62,086 bases of DNA from Haplomitrium mnioides (Eukaryota; Marchantiophyta; Haplomitriopsida; Calobryales), in assembly GCA_049999725.1 (NCBI GenBank), contig JBNGIS010036427.1, positions 1 to 62,086 on the forward strand, written 5' to 3'. This document shows positions 44,868-56,149 of the stretch, piece by piece; the stretch's first letter is position 1, and the number at the start of each line of letters is the position of its first letter. Under the pieces are notes generated by a model. The model did not search any database and was not told where the DNA came from. It saw nothing but the letters and a program-made list of their open reading frames with translations. The position numbers were made by a program, and so were the translations under genes.

Positions 44868-47060
44868 GATCATCCATAATACTAGTATGAAAAGAAAAAA
44901 TATATCGTTGCCTTATCACTCTTTCCTTCAAAGCATCAATTTATATCACTTTTTTTTAACCATTTCAAAATCAAACCTTACAAGAGTTAACACTTCATTT
45001 GAGTTATTGCCAACCTCTTTTGGGTTGTTACTAACTCTCCTACTCAAACTACTTTAAGACATCAAATGGTGTCCTTACTTTCATCAAGCAATACTACTAT
45101 TGATATTCTTTTCCAATTACATGCCAAAACTATTGTCGTCAATATAAACCACTTGAACCTCAAGAATTCTTTCATACTAAGTAAATATGTCATAGGTCAT
45201 GTGACAAGATCACAAGTCATGTAGTACTTTGCACTAATAATTTTCTCGATATTAGAATAACAAATAGAATTTGACATAAATAATTTGACTTCTTTTTTTC
45301 TACAATGTTTTGCTATCAAGTTTCTAGCACTAAGGCAGGTTATCCTCTTGCTATTTTACTTTTCAAGTTTTTTCCTTTTCTTTTCTGGTTAGTAGAAATT
45401 TACTTTCATTGTATATTAATCTTTAATTTCCAAAGTCTATTATCAAGAGTGAGAAATGCTCTTAACGATATTTTCAAAAATTTCAAAACAAGACATTGTC
45501 TCTTATATGGGGAAAAGTCATTTACCCTTGTTTTGAATTATTTCTTCTTGAAGCCAAAAAGTTGTCACACCATTCCAAGTTTAGATTTCTATTTTTAGGT
45601 ATTTTGAGTTTTTTTTTCTTTTTGTGCTTGAGTATATAAGACCTTGTATTCCCATCAAAAGGTTGTCTTTCGATGGCGTATGAACCAAAAGAGAGATGAG
45701 GTATTGCAGTTCTTAGAAAAACTTGAATTACTTGTGAGCAAAAAAACATTGGTTCAAATATTGAAAAGGTCACAACATTGAGTTTCTTGAGAACTACATT
45801 AAAAAACACATCAAGAGATTCAAGATTTCTCTTGTGGAGCATCAATGGTACCTTGGATTGCTACAAAAAAAAATTTGGTGCAAAAAATCAAAGGCATCTG
45901 TAGTATCTCGGAGTTTTAAAGATTTGTAGAGAGGCTATGTTGAAGATTGTTAGTATGTGATGAAGAATATGCATCGGTGTTCTAGTTTGTTTGGTTGACG
46001 CAATAGACTTGGAGAAAGAGTTTCTAGTTTGATTTTGGTTGAATCTCGAAGAAAGTCTTAAGCAAAAAAAGTTTTAGAAAGCAAGTTGTAATCTTGGAAA
46101 GGAGATTTCGCAAGTAGCCTTTGTTGCTCTAGTTTGGAGACTTCTCTATCTATTTTTTCATTGAAATTATTAATTCACAAAAACTCTTGCTCAAGCAAAT
46201 TTCATCAAGCATAGTAGGGTAACATTTAGAGATTTTTGTCAAACAGCATATGTGAGTTGTGCAAGAGAAACAATTCGTCAAACAACAAATTTGCACAAGA
46301 GCATTTTAGAGATTTCATGATTTTACAGTTGCTTGTATTTTGTCAAAGAAATGGTTGCTCAAAGTATGTCAAAGCAAAAAGCAATGATTTAGAGATTTGT
46401 AACTTGCTCAGATTTTGCTAAAAGGAAATTGTGCATCATAAAAAATCGTGGAGCAAATGTTTGTGAGCAAAAATTAAGCAATAAAGCATAAGGGTCATCT
46501 TCAAAGAGCAAAAAATGTAGTGAGCAGCTAGCATCTAATGAGATTTTGCTCCCTGAATTTTGTCAATAATTCCAGCTGTTGTTTCTTTGTCAATGGTAGC
46601 TTTTTGTCAAAGTAAACTGTGCAATGTTGTTATGCGTTTGTCAATGAAGAGATTTGTTGGATTTTTTACTAAACAACCTTTCTTATTACTTGTAAATGGA
46701 ATCAAAGAGATGTGGGATAAGGCAAATTGTCAAGCAACGAGCACCCTCATTTCTTTCTGGACAAAAATAGGAGATAGACAAAAAAAATCGTAGAGATGAG
46801 GGGATTTTTCTAAAGGTTGATAAGAAAAACCATGCAAGCATAGATTTCATTTCTTTGAGCAATATGTGAGGTCTTGTGTCATAAAATTGATCTAGAATAG
46901 GAAGATAAGCTTTGCATATTGATCTGAAACAAGAAGAGAAGATATATGTTAGATCATCATTTCCCTTTTCTCTTATACCTCTCAACTTCTCTAGTACTAC
47001 TTGTAATGGTGGTGGGATCTAGCTATCATCTAATTGAATTGCAATAGATTTAGACCCTTA
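44868..47060 (+). repeat. dispersed repeat R, copy 2 (uninterrupted)
   Basis: This is the unbroken version of copy 1. It lacks both the LINE (empty site near 45,065) and the 2.9-kb insertion (empty site near 46,495, reading AAAGCATAAGGGTCATCTTC). It is cut at 47,060 by T copy B directly after TTTAGACCCTTA. No recognisable coding sequence is present, although a TATATAAGACCTTGTATT segment near 45,632 could be a promoter. Confidence 0.8.
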
Positions 47061-47658
47061 ACAGTTGCTACTTTGAACCAGGAACATGCTACTCAAAATA
47101 GGAAATTGTTAAAAAAAACAAAGAAAACAAGGTTATTTTTTAAAAACAAAAACTATGTGAGTTTTTTAGCTTCATTTTTTGCCATTTTAACAAGCATGAT
47201 AGAACAACAATCAATTTTGTTATGCAAAATCAAATGATATTCTTAGTTTTTATGAAAATATTAGAAATCTCGAAATTGATGAAAAGTATAAAAATTATGG
47301 TATGTTTGCATAAGAAACACGTATTTATCATTGATTACATTTAGAAGCCCAAAATTGAAATATGCATTAGAATAAGTTATTTTGAAATAAGTTTGGTTGC
47401 ATAAACTCTATACGCACATAAATATGGTGCTCTTAAAAACTTATTTTTGGGAAAAAATTAGAAAACATGAGGAAAATACCCAAGCAAACTAGAAGTCAAG
47501 GGAATGAGTTTGGAATTGCAAGAAACAATAACCAACAAAACAAAATATTGCATGGATTTTGGAGCTCTGTTTTCAAGCTCAAGCAAGAAAGAAGCTTTCT
47601 TTTGTAGTTGAAAATCCATTAGCGCAAAGGTTAAAGTGAGCATACTTTAGAAGGTTTT
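47061..47658 (-). mobile_element. family T, copy B, distal 3' flank
   Basis: This is the reverse-complement match of copy A 6,190-6,790. It contains the terminal module (47,063-47,090), the word GCATAAACTCTATACGCACATA (about 47,398-47,420), and the segment ending AGAAGGTTTT where the copia element enters. It continues at 55,273 after the nested element. Confidence 0.8.
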
Positions 47659-47767
47659 TGTTATAGAGACCATATATAACCTTATATCAAGAGCTGTACT
47701 CATTCATTTGACTCTACTCTCGCTCTTTGAAGCTCTCGTATGTGTGTGCGGTGATCATGCGATAACA
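47659..47767 (+). repeat. copia 5' LTR, 109 bp
   Basis: It starts TGTTATAGAGACCATATA and ends GCGATAACA. It is very short for a copia LTR. Most differences from the 3' LTR are C/T or G/A, as expected from methylated-cytosine decay. Confidence 0.93.
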
Positions 47768-47780
47768 CATTATCGACACG
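47768..47780 (+). other. candidate primer-binding site of the copia element
   Basis: CATTATCGACACG follows the 5' LTR immediately, the position of the tRNA primer site. I recall similar CATTATCAGCACG sequences after plant copia LTRs, but I have not matched it to a specific tRNA. Confidence 0.4.
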
Positions 47781-48049
47781 AAAGGACTCTATTTTTTTTT
47801 CTCTTCAGCTCCCGCATGCGCTCTACCTGCACCAACACCTGAGAGAACACCAGTGTACACCTTTTTTTCTCTCTGATGCGCGAGAAACCTTTTTTTCCTC
47901 CCGTCCAATCTTCTTTCCCCACGCGGAATGCTCTAACAATGTCGGCCTGTAGCAATTTTCCCCTCACTTGAACGCTCTATGTCTTTGTTTCTTTCCTAAA
48001 AGACCAATATATTTTTTTTTCCTCACGACCACCGTATGGACTAGGGCTC

Positions 48050-48245
48050 ATTCATTTTGCTTGCGGCTTGCTCCTTTGTTTTGCTTGGGGCTTGTTCCTT
48101 CGTTTTGCTTGCGGCTCGCTCCTTCATCCTGCTCACGACTCGCCATTTGCTGTTGCCCACGGCTCGACATCTGCTCTTGCTCGCAGCTTGCTCTTTGCTT
48201 CTGCTCGCAGCTTGCTCTTTTCTTCTGCTTGCGGTTCTCCCTGAT
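48050..48245 (+). repeat. 24-bp minisatellite in the copia leader
   Basis: About eight units of the type TTTTGCTTGCGGCTTGCTCC plus TTTG run head to tail with a 24-base period. They read as an 8-residue repeat (RLAPSFCL) in one frame, though no start or conserved protein supports translation. The leader between 47,768 and 49,617 has no other recognisable content. Confidence 0.8.
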
Positions 48246-49617
48246 CATACTCGAAGGCGTGTTTCTCTATTGTTGTTCTACTCACCTTTGGTTGACCCGC
48301 CAATGCCTGCATTCCTGCTCGACACTGTTTTTCTCTTCCATCAAGCAGACTCTTCACCAACAAGGCCCTGCGCACTACTTGCTCATGGTGGAAGACAACT
48401 CCATTTGTACTGATCTTACTTGGAGGACTACATTTTTTTTCCTTCTAATCGACCACTCATTTTGGTAACATCCTGCGACTACTCGACTGGTGACTTCTTC
48501 TATCACGGTTTCATCAGTCATCCTTTCTTTTTCCTTTCCTTATTGGTTGTTCTTCATCTGTTGGATGATACCTGAGCAACTTGGCTCACGTTTTGCTGAT
48601 CTGCCGACCCTGAGCATGCTCAAAGCTAACGTGCATTGCTAACCTCTATGTTTCCAACTCAAGAATGTATCTCTTCACCATTTCTTCATGACATCAGAGA
48701 TTCCTGGACTCCTTTATCTTACCTTTATAAAATTGACCCCACATTTTGGTATTAGCTTGCTTTGTTTCTAAACAAGACCTTTTGCTACTACTGAGGTGAG
48801 CACATTCGAGCAAGAGAACAGTAAGACACAAGCTGCACAAACCTATGCACAAGTTCAACCCACCTGTTTATCCAACATTGAAGATCCAAGCGACTACACA
48901 GAGACTACATCAACACTCAATGAAAGAGCGACACTGCATCTAGCCACTTCCATCTCTTTCACTCTGTTCTTCATCACTTCCTAGTTCAACTTTCTAAACC
49001 TATCCCATCGATTATATTCTGGTTATTTCCTGTTGCTATTGAATGATCTCATTTCCCACGAGGGATACTATTGTTGATTCTGGATCACATCCTGTTACAA
49101 GAGAATCATACTAACCTGAGCTATGACCCTACCACCTCTTGAGATCAACCTTTCTCTGCACACCCTACGACAGCTTTATTCTTTTCACAATATCGGACTT
49201 GAAGAAAGGTACTACAACGATAGGAGGCTAGGTCCGGTTTAACTCAAGGCAAACCAATATGGCAGATCTGGGGGATATGATATTGACACATCAGAAGACA
49301 TAAATGATCATTTTCAGGGCATTTTCTTCATTCATTAGCAACATTTCATTCTTTCATTTCAGCTATTAGTGATTCTACTGACCGTCTTGCAACTAGTTCA
49401 GTTATTTCTTGTTTCATTTCAATTATTTTATTTTTCCACTTAAGGCAGAAAACATAAACAGGTACCAGGGTCCGTGATCGACCAGACTTTTGTCCATCAC
49501 ACATCTGTACATAGTACAGAACATTGCAGCCCTGACCTAGCAGCTGCACTTGCTAGAACTCCTGGTTTATCTGCCTATTTCACAAGTACCCCCAGCACTA
49601 CAGAAAAGAGATAAAAA

Positions 49618-50585
49618 ATGACATCTGTTGAATCCCTGAAATTTCAAACCCTGAAAATGGATGGCTCCAATTATAGTTCATGGTCACTTGACGTCACAAC
49701 ATACTTGACATCCAAAGCTATCCGCAACGTCATCAACTCAGATGACAACGTCACCCCGTATGACGCAGCCAGGGCACTGATCCTACTCAAACATCATATG
49801 GTCGAACCACTCAGGCTTCAATACCTCAATTTTCATAGCCCTCGTCTACTATGAGAAGAGCTCAAACTCAGATTCGACCATCTGACAACAATATCGCTCC
49901 CAGCAGCGAGACACGATTGGATCAACCTACGGGTTCAGGACCACACGTCCGTTACAAATTACAACAGCGAATTATTTTGCATAGTCTCACAACTAGCAAT
50001 CTGCGACCACCCAGTGACCGATGAGGAACAAAGAGAGAAAACTCTATCTACATTCCATGTGAGCAATCTCATCTTGGCATCTCAATATCGCAACATATGA
50101 TTCACTCGGTATTCCGAACTCATAGCATACATGCTACTTGCTGAAAAGCACCAACTACTACTCGTAGAAAATGCAAAGAAGCGACCCCCATGGTCAGCAG
50201 CACCTCATCTACACCCTGAATCACATTTTGTAGGCTCAAGCCTTTACCTTCGCTCTTGGCACAAACAATTCTTCAGAGGCAGAGGAAGAAGTAACCTCAG
50301 ATTCAAGGGGAGCACAAGCCGGCCTATCAGCAGTTGACCTCTCCATGCAAACCACCTGGATAGAAATCCCAACCGTCGCTTTCCGACGACACCAGAGTAT
50401 ATGTCCCAACGCACATGGCACAACAGAGGTGGCAAGCAATCATACAGAGGACAACAAAATACATCCGGCCCGCATCAACAACAAACTACATGCAATAGAT
50501 GTGGCACACGTGGCCACACCCAACAAACATGCAGAGTGTCAGCACACCTAACGCGCCTATACCAGCAAAGCACCAAACCTCACAC
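49618..50585 (+). pseudogene. copia gag
   Basis: Starting at ATG 49,618, this reads SLKFQTLKMDGSNYSSWSLD (the copia gag opening 'L.G.NY..W'). It continues through HMVEPLRLQYL, DHTSVTNYNSELFCIVSQL and REKTLSTF. The zinc knuckle CNRCGTRGHTQQTC (CX2CX4HX4C) lies at about 50,490-50,531. Stops at 49,852 and 50,098 and frame changes near 50,330 break it. Intact gag forms the particle and binds RNA. Confidence 0.85.
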
Positions 50586-52080
50586 TCATGAGGTACATGG
50601 CAACGTACTAGAAATGACAGACAACGATGAGTATCCACAATACAATGTACATCATGAAAGTCACATGACTCAATCAGCACTGTTTGACAAGAAACATGGA
50701 TCTGAGATAACATGCATTGTAGATAGCAAATCCTCGCATACTATTCGGCAAGACCGCAAATATTTCTCATCTATCACCCCTTCTTCTAAGCCAATGACTA
50801 CTATTACAGGCCATAATCAAATTGAAGAAGGACATGGTCCAACAACCATCATTTTTCCAAATAGAACAAGACTGGATATCAACTCAGCAATTTATGCACC
50901 TGCACCAACCAAAAATCTCATCAGTTTTCAAGATATTAGACAAAACGACTTTCACATTCAGACAAGATTACTTCATGACAAAGAAGTCCTACACATCTTG
51001 ACTCAAATCGTAACAGGCTTTGATATACGAGAATCTTTCCCGCTATCACCACTAGAATTATACACCACAAAAATATTCTCATATTATGCCTCTATCAAAA
51101 CGGTATCTACATCCATTACATGGCATAACCGCCTTGGACATCCAGGCCGTGACATGTTCTACCGTATTAAGAAAGACAGCAAAAGCATGCTAGAAAATAT
51201 GCACCCATTGCCACTGCAAACTCTATGCTTGGCATGTGCCCAAGGCAAATTAAAAGTTGCACCTTCTCATGACAAGACAACAATCTTGATCCTCCGATTC
51301 CTCAAGCGGATCCATGCTGATGTTTGTGGACCTATCCACCCACCCTCGGGACCATTCAGATACTTTCTCATCACCATCGATGCATCATCCAAATGGTCAG
51401 AAGTATCCCTTCTCACAACCAAAAACATGGTATTCTCGAAACTGTTGTCCCAGATTTTGAAACTCTCAGCACAATTCTCTGATTACCCAATCAGAAACCT
51501 CAGACTAGACAACGTTAGAGAATTCTCTTCACAGACTTTTGATGACTTTTGCACATTTGCCGGTATAGACATACAATACTCAGTACCACATGTACATTTC
51601 CAAAACGGCATTGCAGAATCAGTTATTAAGAGAATCCAACTCATAGCCAGACCATTACTTCTGAATTCAAATCTCCCCACCTTTGCTTGGGGACATGCAG
51701 TCATGCATGCAGCAACTCTATTGCATTATAGACCATCTGCATTCAACAAGAATTCCCCGCACCAACTTACATCAGGAATTCCAGTAGATTTATCACATCT
51801 GCACACATTTGGTTGCTTGGTCCTCGTCCCAATTTTAGGGCCATATCAAACAAAAATGGGACCACAACGTCAAAAAGGCATATATATTGGTTTTGAGTCC
51901 CCCTCCATCATCTGATACCTTGAACCCTCAACATCTGATGTGTTTAAGTTTCAATTCGCAGACTGTCAATTCTTTGAAGAATCCTTTCCACATCTGACAC
52001 AAGAGGACAAGGCCATACTACCAAAACCTGAGGATAATTTAATATGGCACCAACATTTGCCACTGGACTATGATCAATGA
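50586..52080 (+). pseudogene. copia protease and integrase
   Basis: The protease reads ITCIVDSKSSHTIR: the active-site D-S/T-G has become D-S-K, so it is inactive. Integrase follows, with the zinc-binding HNRLGHPG and CLACAQGK. The core includes HADVCGPI (Asp), RNLRLDNVREF (Asp, with the usual Gly lost) and QNGIAESVIKRIQ (Glu), then HTFGCLVLV and KGIYIGFESPS. The frame stays open for 504 codons from 50,401 to 51,915, after which stops appear. All three DDE residues are identifiable. Confidence 0.9.
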
Positions 52081-52379
52081 AATGGACATTCAGATGCTGA
52101 AGTCAAAAGACTCTTCAATGTATATGAGATATTGGCTAAAATACCTGACGCATTTAACAATACCTCCAGCATCACAAAATCGCACAAAGAAGCTGCAAAC
52201 GCTCCAGTGCGACTCCAAAAAATTGATACAGCTACCGCTGATATACAACCCAAGGAAAAACATGGCAGACCTATCGGCTCAAAAAATAAGCCTAGACTAT
52301 CGATATCAAAGAACATTGCTACAGAAAACGATGAGCTAGCAATTGATGATTCCCATACCAGTCAAATATGAGACAAATC

Positions 52380-53800
52380 CCAAACTACTATGGATGATTT
52401 ATTCACATTCTCGATATCACAATCAATGGACAAGGATATACCTGATCCTTTATCTGTAAAAGAAGCACACTCAAGATCTGATTGGCCTTAATGGGAAAAG
52501 GCAATTAATGCGGAACTTGACTCTCTTATAAAATGACAAGTTTTCAGTTCCATCATGCTTACACCCCCTGATGTGCATTTAATAGACTACAGATTTATTT
52601 TTGACTACAAATATAATGTGAAAGGTGATGTCACAAGATACAAGGCCAGATTAGTGGCCAAAGGATACACTCAAATTCCTAAACAAGACTATGATCTCAT
52701 ATACTCACCTGTCATGGACACTATTACTTACAGATACATGATAGCCTTTGCCATCCAACGCCATCTAACTATACACATAATGGACGTCATCACTGCCTAC
52801 TTATTTGGTACCCTGAATACCCAAATTTTTATGAAGGCACCCCTTAAGCTTATATCAAGAATGGCATTTCACATTCAGGGGGTGAACAGCCAAAGTGCAT
52901 ATGGACCTTTAGTCCCAAATGGCCAGATTTATGAGATTAGACCTTTTGTCTCTCATGGCCCAAATTCTAAGGTTAGACCTTCTGTCCCTCACGGCCTCAA
53001 TTCTGAAAGTAAACCTTTTGTCCCTCGTGACATGCACTATAAAAATGGACCTTTAGTCCATAGAGGCACAATGATTCAAAATGGACCTTTTGTCCACAAA
53101 AACCTCAATCTGGGAAAAGGACCTTTTGTCTTCAATGGCCAACAAATGAAAGGACCTTCTGTCCACAAAAGGCCACTGCCAATCCAGAAAGGACCTTTAG
53201 TTCTCGCGTCTAAAAGACGATGCCAAATGATGGAAACTAAGCTGCACAAGCAAATTAATGGACCTTTAGTCCAGCCAGCGCACTCGCTGAGCAAGCAACA
53301 AATTAATGGACCTTTAGTCCAACCAGTGCACTCGTTGAGCAAGTAGCAAATTAATGGACCTTTAGTCCAGCCAGCGCACTCGCTGAGCACGCAGCACTCC
53401 AAAGAACTTTAGTCCAGCCAGCCAATTTGCTGAGCAAACAAAGCTGCAAAGGACCTTTAGTCCCACATATATACAAGCTGCAAAGTGGACCTTTAGTCCC
53501 CCATCATCAAATTATTCCATATGGCAATGTGAAGTTGGCAAAGCATTCTATAAATGCATCTGGATCACATATCGATCAACCTGGTACACAAATGGCAGTC
53601 CAAGTCCCGAGATCAATATATGGGCTCAAACAGAGTGGCAGAAACTGGTATCAGAGATTCAAATCAGTAATGATGACACTAAATTTTACAAATGATGACA
53701 TTGCTCCATGCTTATTTATGAAACACCAAGGCTCTGAATATGTCGTAGTTGCACTTATATAACTACCAATACTATTGCCAAACTGAAGGAAATATTTGAA
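52380..53800 (+). pseudogene. copia reverse transcriptase with internal minisatellite
   Basis: The RT opens with ARSDWP..EKAINAELDS, FIFDYKYNVKGDVTRYKARL, VAKGYTQIPKQDYDLIYSPV and MDVITAYLFGTLNTQIFMKA (first catalytic Asp). In a normal copia RT about 20-30 residues then lead to RSLYGLKQS. Here about 240 residues of tandem repeat intervene before VPRSIYGLKQSGRNWYQRF at about 53,606. After GSEYVVVALI the YVDD catalytic box is deleted: text resumes at TTNTIAKLKEIFEM. A stop at 53,344 and a one-base loss near 53,400 also break it. Confidence 0.88.
52903..53500 (+). repeat. 36-bp then 48-bp in-phase minisatellite inside RT
   Basis: The word GGACCTTTAGTCC or a variant recurs at 52,903, 52,939, 52,975, 53,011, 53,047, 53,083, 53,119, 53,152, 53,191, 53,260, 53,308, 53,356, 53,403, 53,451 and 53,487. 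Spacing is 36 bases for the first six steps, then 33 and 39, then 48 (one step of 47). The units encode GPLVPNGxxxxx (12 residues) and INGPLVQPAHSLSKQQ (16 residues). Nearly all spacings are multiples of three. Confidence 0.95.
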
Positions 53801-54069
53801 ATGTGAGACATTGGAGAACCTGATCTCTGTCTTGGAATCCAGTTTGAGCAATACTCAATGGTATTCTGATCCATTAGTCCACATATACGGCCAAGATTCT
53901 CAAGCAGTTCAACATGGACAATGGTCATCCAACAAGCACCCCAATGGAATTGAGATCTTCGGACCCAACAAATGACATGTTTGGAAAACGCAAAGAACAT
54001 GAACCAATTTTGGGATCAGAAAAACCATACCTATCGGCAATAGGAGCACTCATGTACCTTGCAAATTAG

Positions 54070-54650
54070 ACTAAGACTTGATATATCTTTTGCAGTAAAT
54101 ATGCTCGCGAGGCATAGCTCTCAACCCACCACTCGTCACTAGAACGGGCTCAAACGCATTTTCAGATACCTGAAAGGTACAAAAAATTATGGTCTCAAAC
54201 AAGATATGTTTTCCTTAAAGGAAACACTGCTATCTCATGGAAGAGCACCAAACAAACTATTACTACTACCTCGACCAATCATGCAGAGATTATTGCCCTC
54301 TATGAGGCTAGTAAAGAAGCTATATGGCTCAGGCAACTTATTGACCATATCAACATCAATACTAGTCAGCCCATACTTGATTCCCCTACTGTAATATACA
54401 AGGATAATCGACCATGTGTTGACCAGATTGCTCAAGGCTTTATTAAAGGTGACAAAATTAAACATATTGCTCCCAAATTCTTTTACACCCATGAGCAACA
54501 TGGTGATAAAATCCAGGTCCAATGGATAGCAAGCAAAAATAACATAGTAGATATCTTCACCAAACCACTTCCACCCACCTTTCACATTGCACATACTCAA
54601 GGGCTTGGTTTGAGAAGACTCTCTGAATTACAGCAGGATAGTATACAATA
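54070..54650 (+). pseudogene. copia RNase H and C-terminus
   Basis: Fragments read RHSSQPTT, FRYLKGTKNYGL, then jump to SQTRYVFLKGNTAISWKSTK, HAEIIALYEASKEAIWLRQL, YKDNRPCVDQIAQG and DIFTKPLPPTFHIAHT. About 40 codons between KNYGL and SQT, including the first catalytic Asp, are deleted. The Glu in HAEIIAL and the Asp in YKDN remain. An open frame then runs to a stop near 54,650. Confidence 0.85.
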
Positions 54651-54654
54651 ACTG

Positions 54655-55159
54655 CTTAAATATATATACATTTATTTCCACCTCTCTATGACCTTTAGTC
54701 ATGAAGATCAAGGATTGCAAAGACGATCATTTATTTTGAAGCAAGTGCCTAATCTTGTCTGAATGTAATACAGGTAATATTAGGAGCATATTCTATCAGA
54801 AGCTGACATCACTTCTCAGCTTTTGAGGCTGACATCATTTTTCAGACAAATCTTCAGTACACAAAGAGAGGACCAGCAACAACAAATAGTGAAGACGCGA
54901 CCACACCACACGGCGACATGATGCCACTACCATACTCTTGAAGGCAGAAATTTTGACAAATTTTTGCTTGACATTATGATTATTTGTGCACACTCCACAC
55001 TTTACCTAATCCACCTATAATTATGTGGTGGTACTCTTTCCCTTAGAAGAAAGCAGGAGGGTTTTAATGAGACCACACATACATAGGATTAGGATCTAGA
55101 ACTCCATAGTCCTTTTTAAATGTGGCTGGTTATTAGTAGAAGAATCAGCCAATGGGTAG
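54655..55159 (+). other. copia 3' untranslated region
   Basis: This lies between the end of pol and the 3' LTR. It contains a further TGACCTTTAGTCATG word (about 54,690) like the RT minisatellite core, and a purine-rich AGAAGAAAGCAGGAGGG near 55,045. No classic polypurine tract lies directly beside the LTR. Confidence 0.5.
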
Positions 55160-55272
55160 TGTTATAAGGACCATATATAACCCTATATCAGGAGTTGTAC
55201 TTATTTATTCGATTCTACTCAGACTCGCTCTTTGAAGCTCTCGTGTGTGTGTGCGGTGCTCATGTAATAACA
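55160..55272 (+). repeat. copia 3' LTR, 113 bp
   Basis: It starts TGTTATAAGGACCATATA and ends CATGTAATAACA. Compared with the 5' LTR it has a 4-base indel (AGAC) and about a dozen substitutions. Confidence 0.93.
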
Positions 55273-56149
55273 ATTTTAGCAATTAAAAATCTTTTATAAT
55301 TTAGAGAATCATATACACAAATGAGTCATAGTTCATAATCAAAAAGGCAGTGGCTTTAGAGATTTACTTAATAGTGTAAACAAGCAACATCTCCAAGTTT
55401 TTGACCAGAGTCTACCAAAAAAAAGGTTTTGAGTTCTACAAGAGAGTTATTGAGTGGTGTAGAATCTAAGCTCTGCACAGTAGTCTTTGTATGTAGAAGC
55501 TTTAGGGTTGTATATCAGAGTTAATACGTGTGGAAGGCTTGGACTTCCACACCAAATTCTATACGCGTATATGAATCCAAGCTCAACATCTGAACACTCC
55601 ACACCAAAGTCTATGTACGTATATGAATCTTAGCTCAATATTTGAACACTCATCAACAAAGACTATGCTAAATATGGGTTTTATATTCCCTATAAGAGTC
55701 TTTGTACGCATGAGATTTCGACTTGCGCATCAAAGTTTATGTGCTCATAGGATTCAGACTTCTACATCCGAGTATAGATGCGTTAGAGGTTCCATTTTTC
55801 ACAACAAACTCTAGGTACTTTTATCAAGTACTTTATAAAATAACAATCTTAGATTACAATATAAACTGAAAGTATGTAATATAAAATGAGGTTTTTTAAT
55901 GACTTTAGTCACTTATGTCGACTTCTTTCGATTAAGCTTTAGAAGATTCATCAAGATTATGCTTTAGAGTTAATAACATTGATTGATTCTCTTTCAAACA
56001 TGACACGATTGAATGCTTTCTGTTTTTTGTACTAAAATAGATTTGATTTAATTGTAGCTAGAGTGGTTTTTCTCAATTGGTTTTTTTTGTATGAGAAGAA
56101 AATCAAAAGACAAAATCATGATTTGTGTTACATCAAGTACATCAATATG

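Larger units (their letters stand above)
47659..55272 (+). mobile_element. Ty1/copia retrotransposon nested in T copy B
   Basis: This 7,614-bp element has 109/113-bp LTRs (47,659-47,767 and 55,160-55,272, TGTTATA...ATAACA, about 88 percent alike) and near-duplicated flanks GTTTT/ATTTT. The order gag, zinc knuckle, protease, integrase, RT, RNase H is Ty1/copia. A 1.8-kb leader precedes gag. The paralogous T copy A reads through the insertion point without it, so the ends are secure. LTR divergence and many stops mark an old, dead insertion. It also carries two minisatellites, one in the leader and one in RT. Confidence 0.95.

Noticed and set aside
48133-48375. Minus-strand open frames over the 24-bp minisatellite
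   Set aside because: Low-complexity repeat translation in the non-coding copia leader, with no homology or start context.
53076-53402. Minus-strand open frame across the RT minisatellite (repeats of GWTKGPLIC type)
   Set aside because: It is the antisense reading of the plus-strand copia RT array. The period is a multiple of three, so several frames stay open by construction.
52903-53500. Regular repeats resembling a CRISPR array
   Set aside because: The repeat lies inside a retrotransposon coding frame in plant DNA, spacing changes from 36 to 48, and there are no cas genes.
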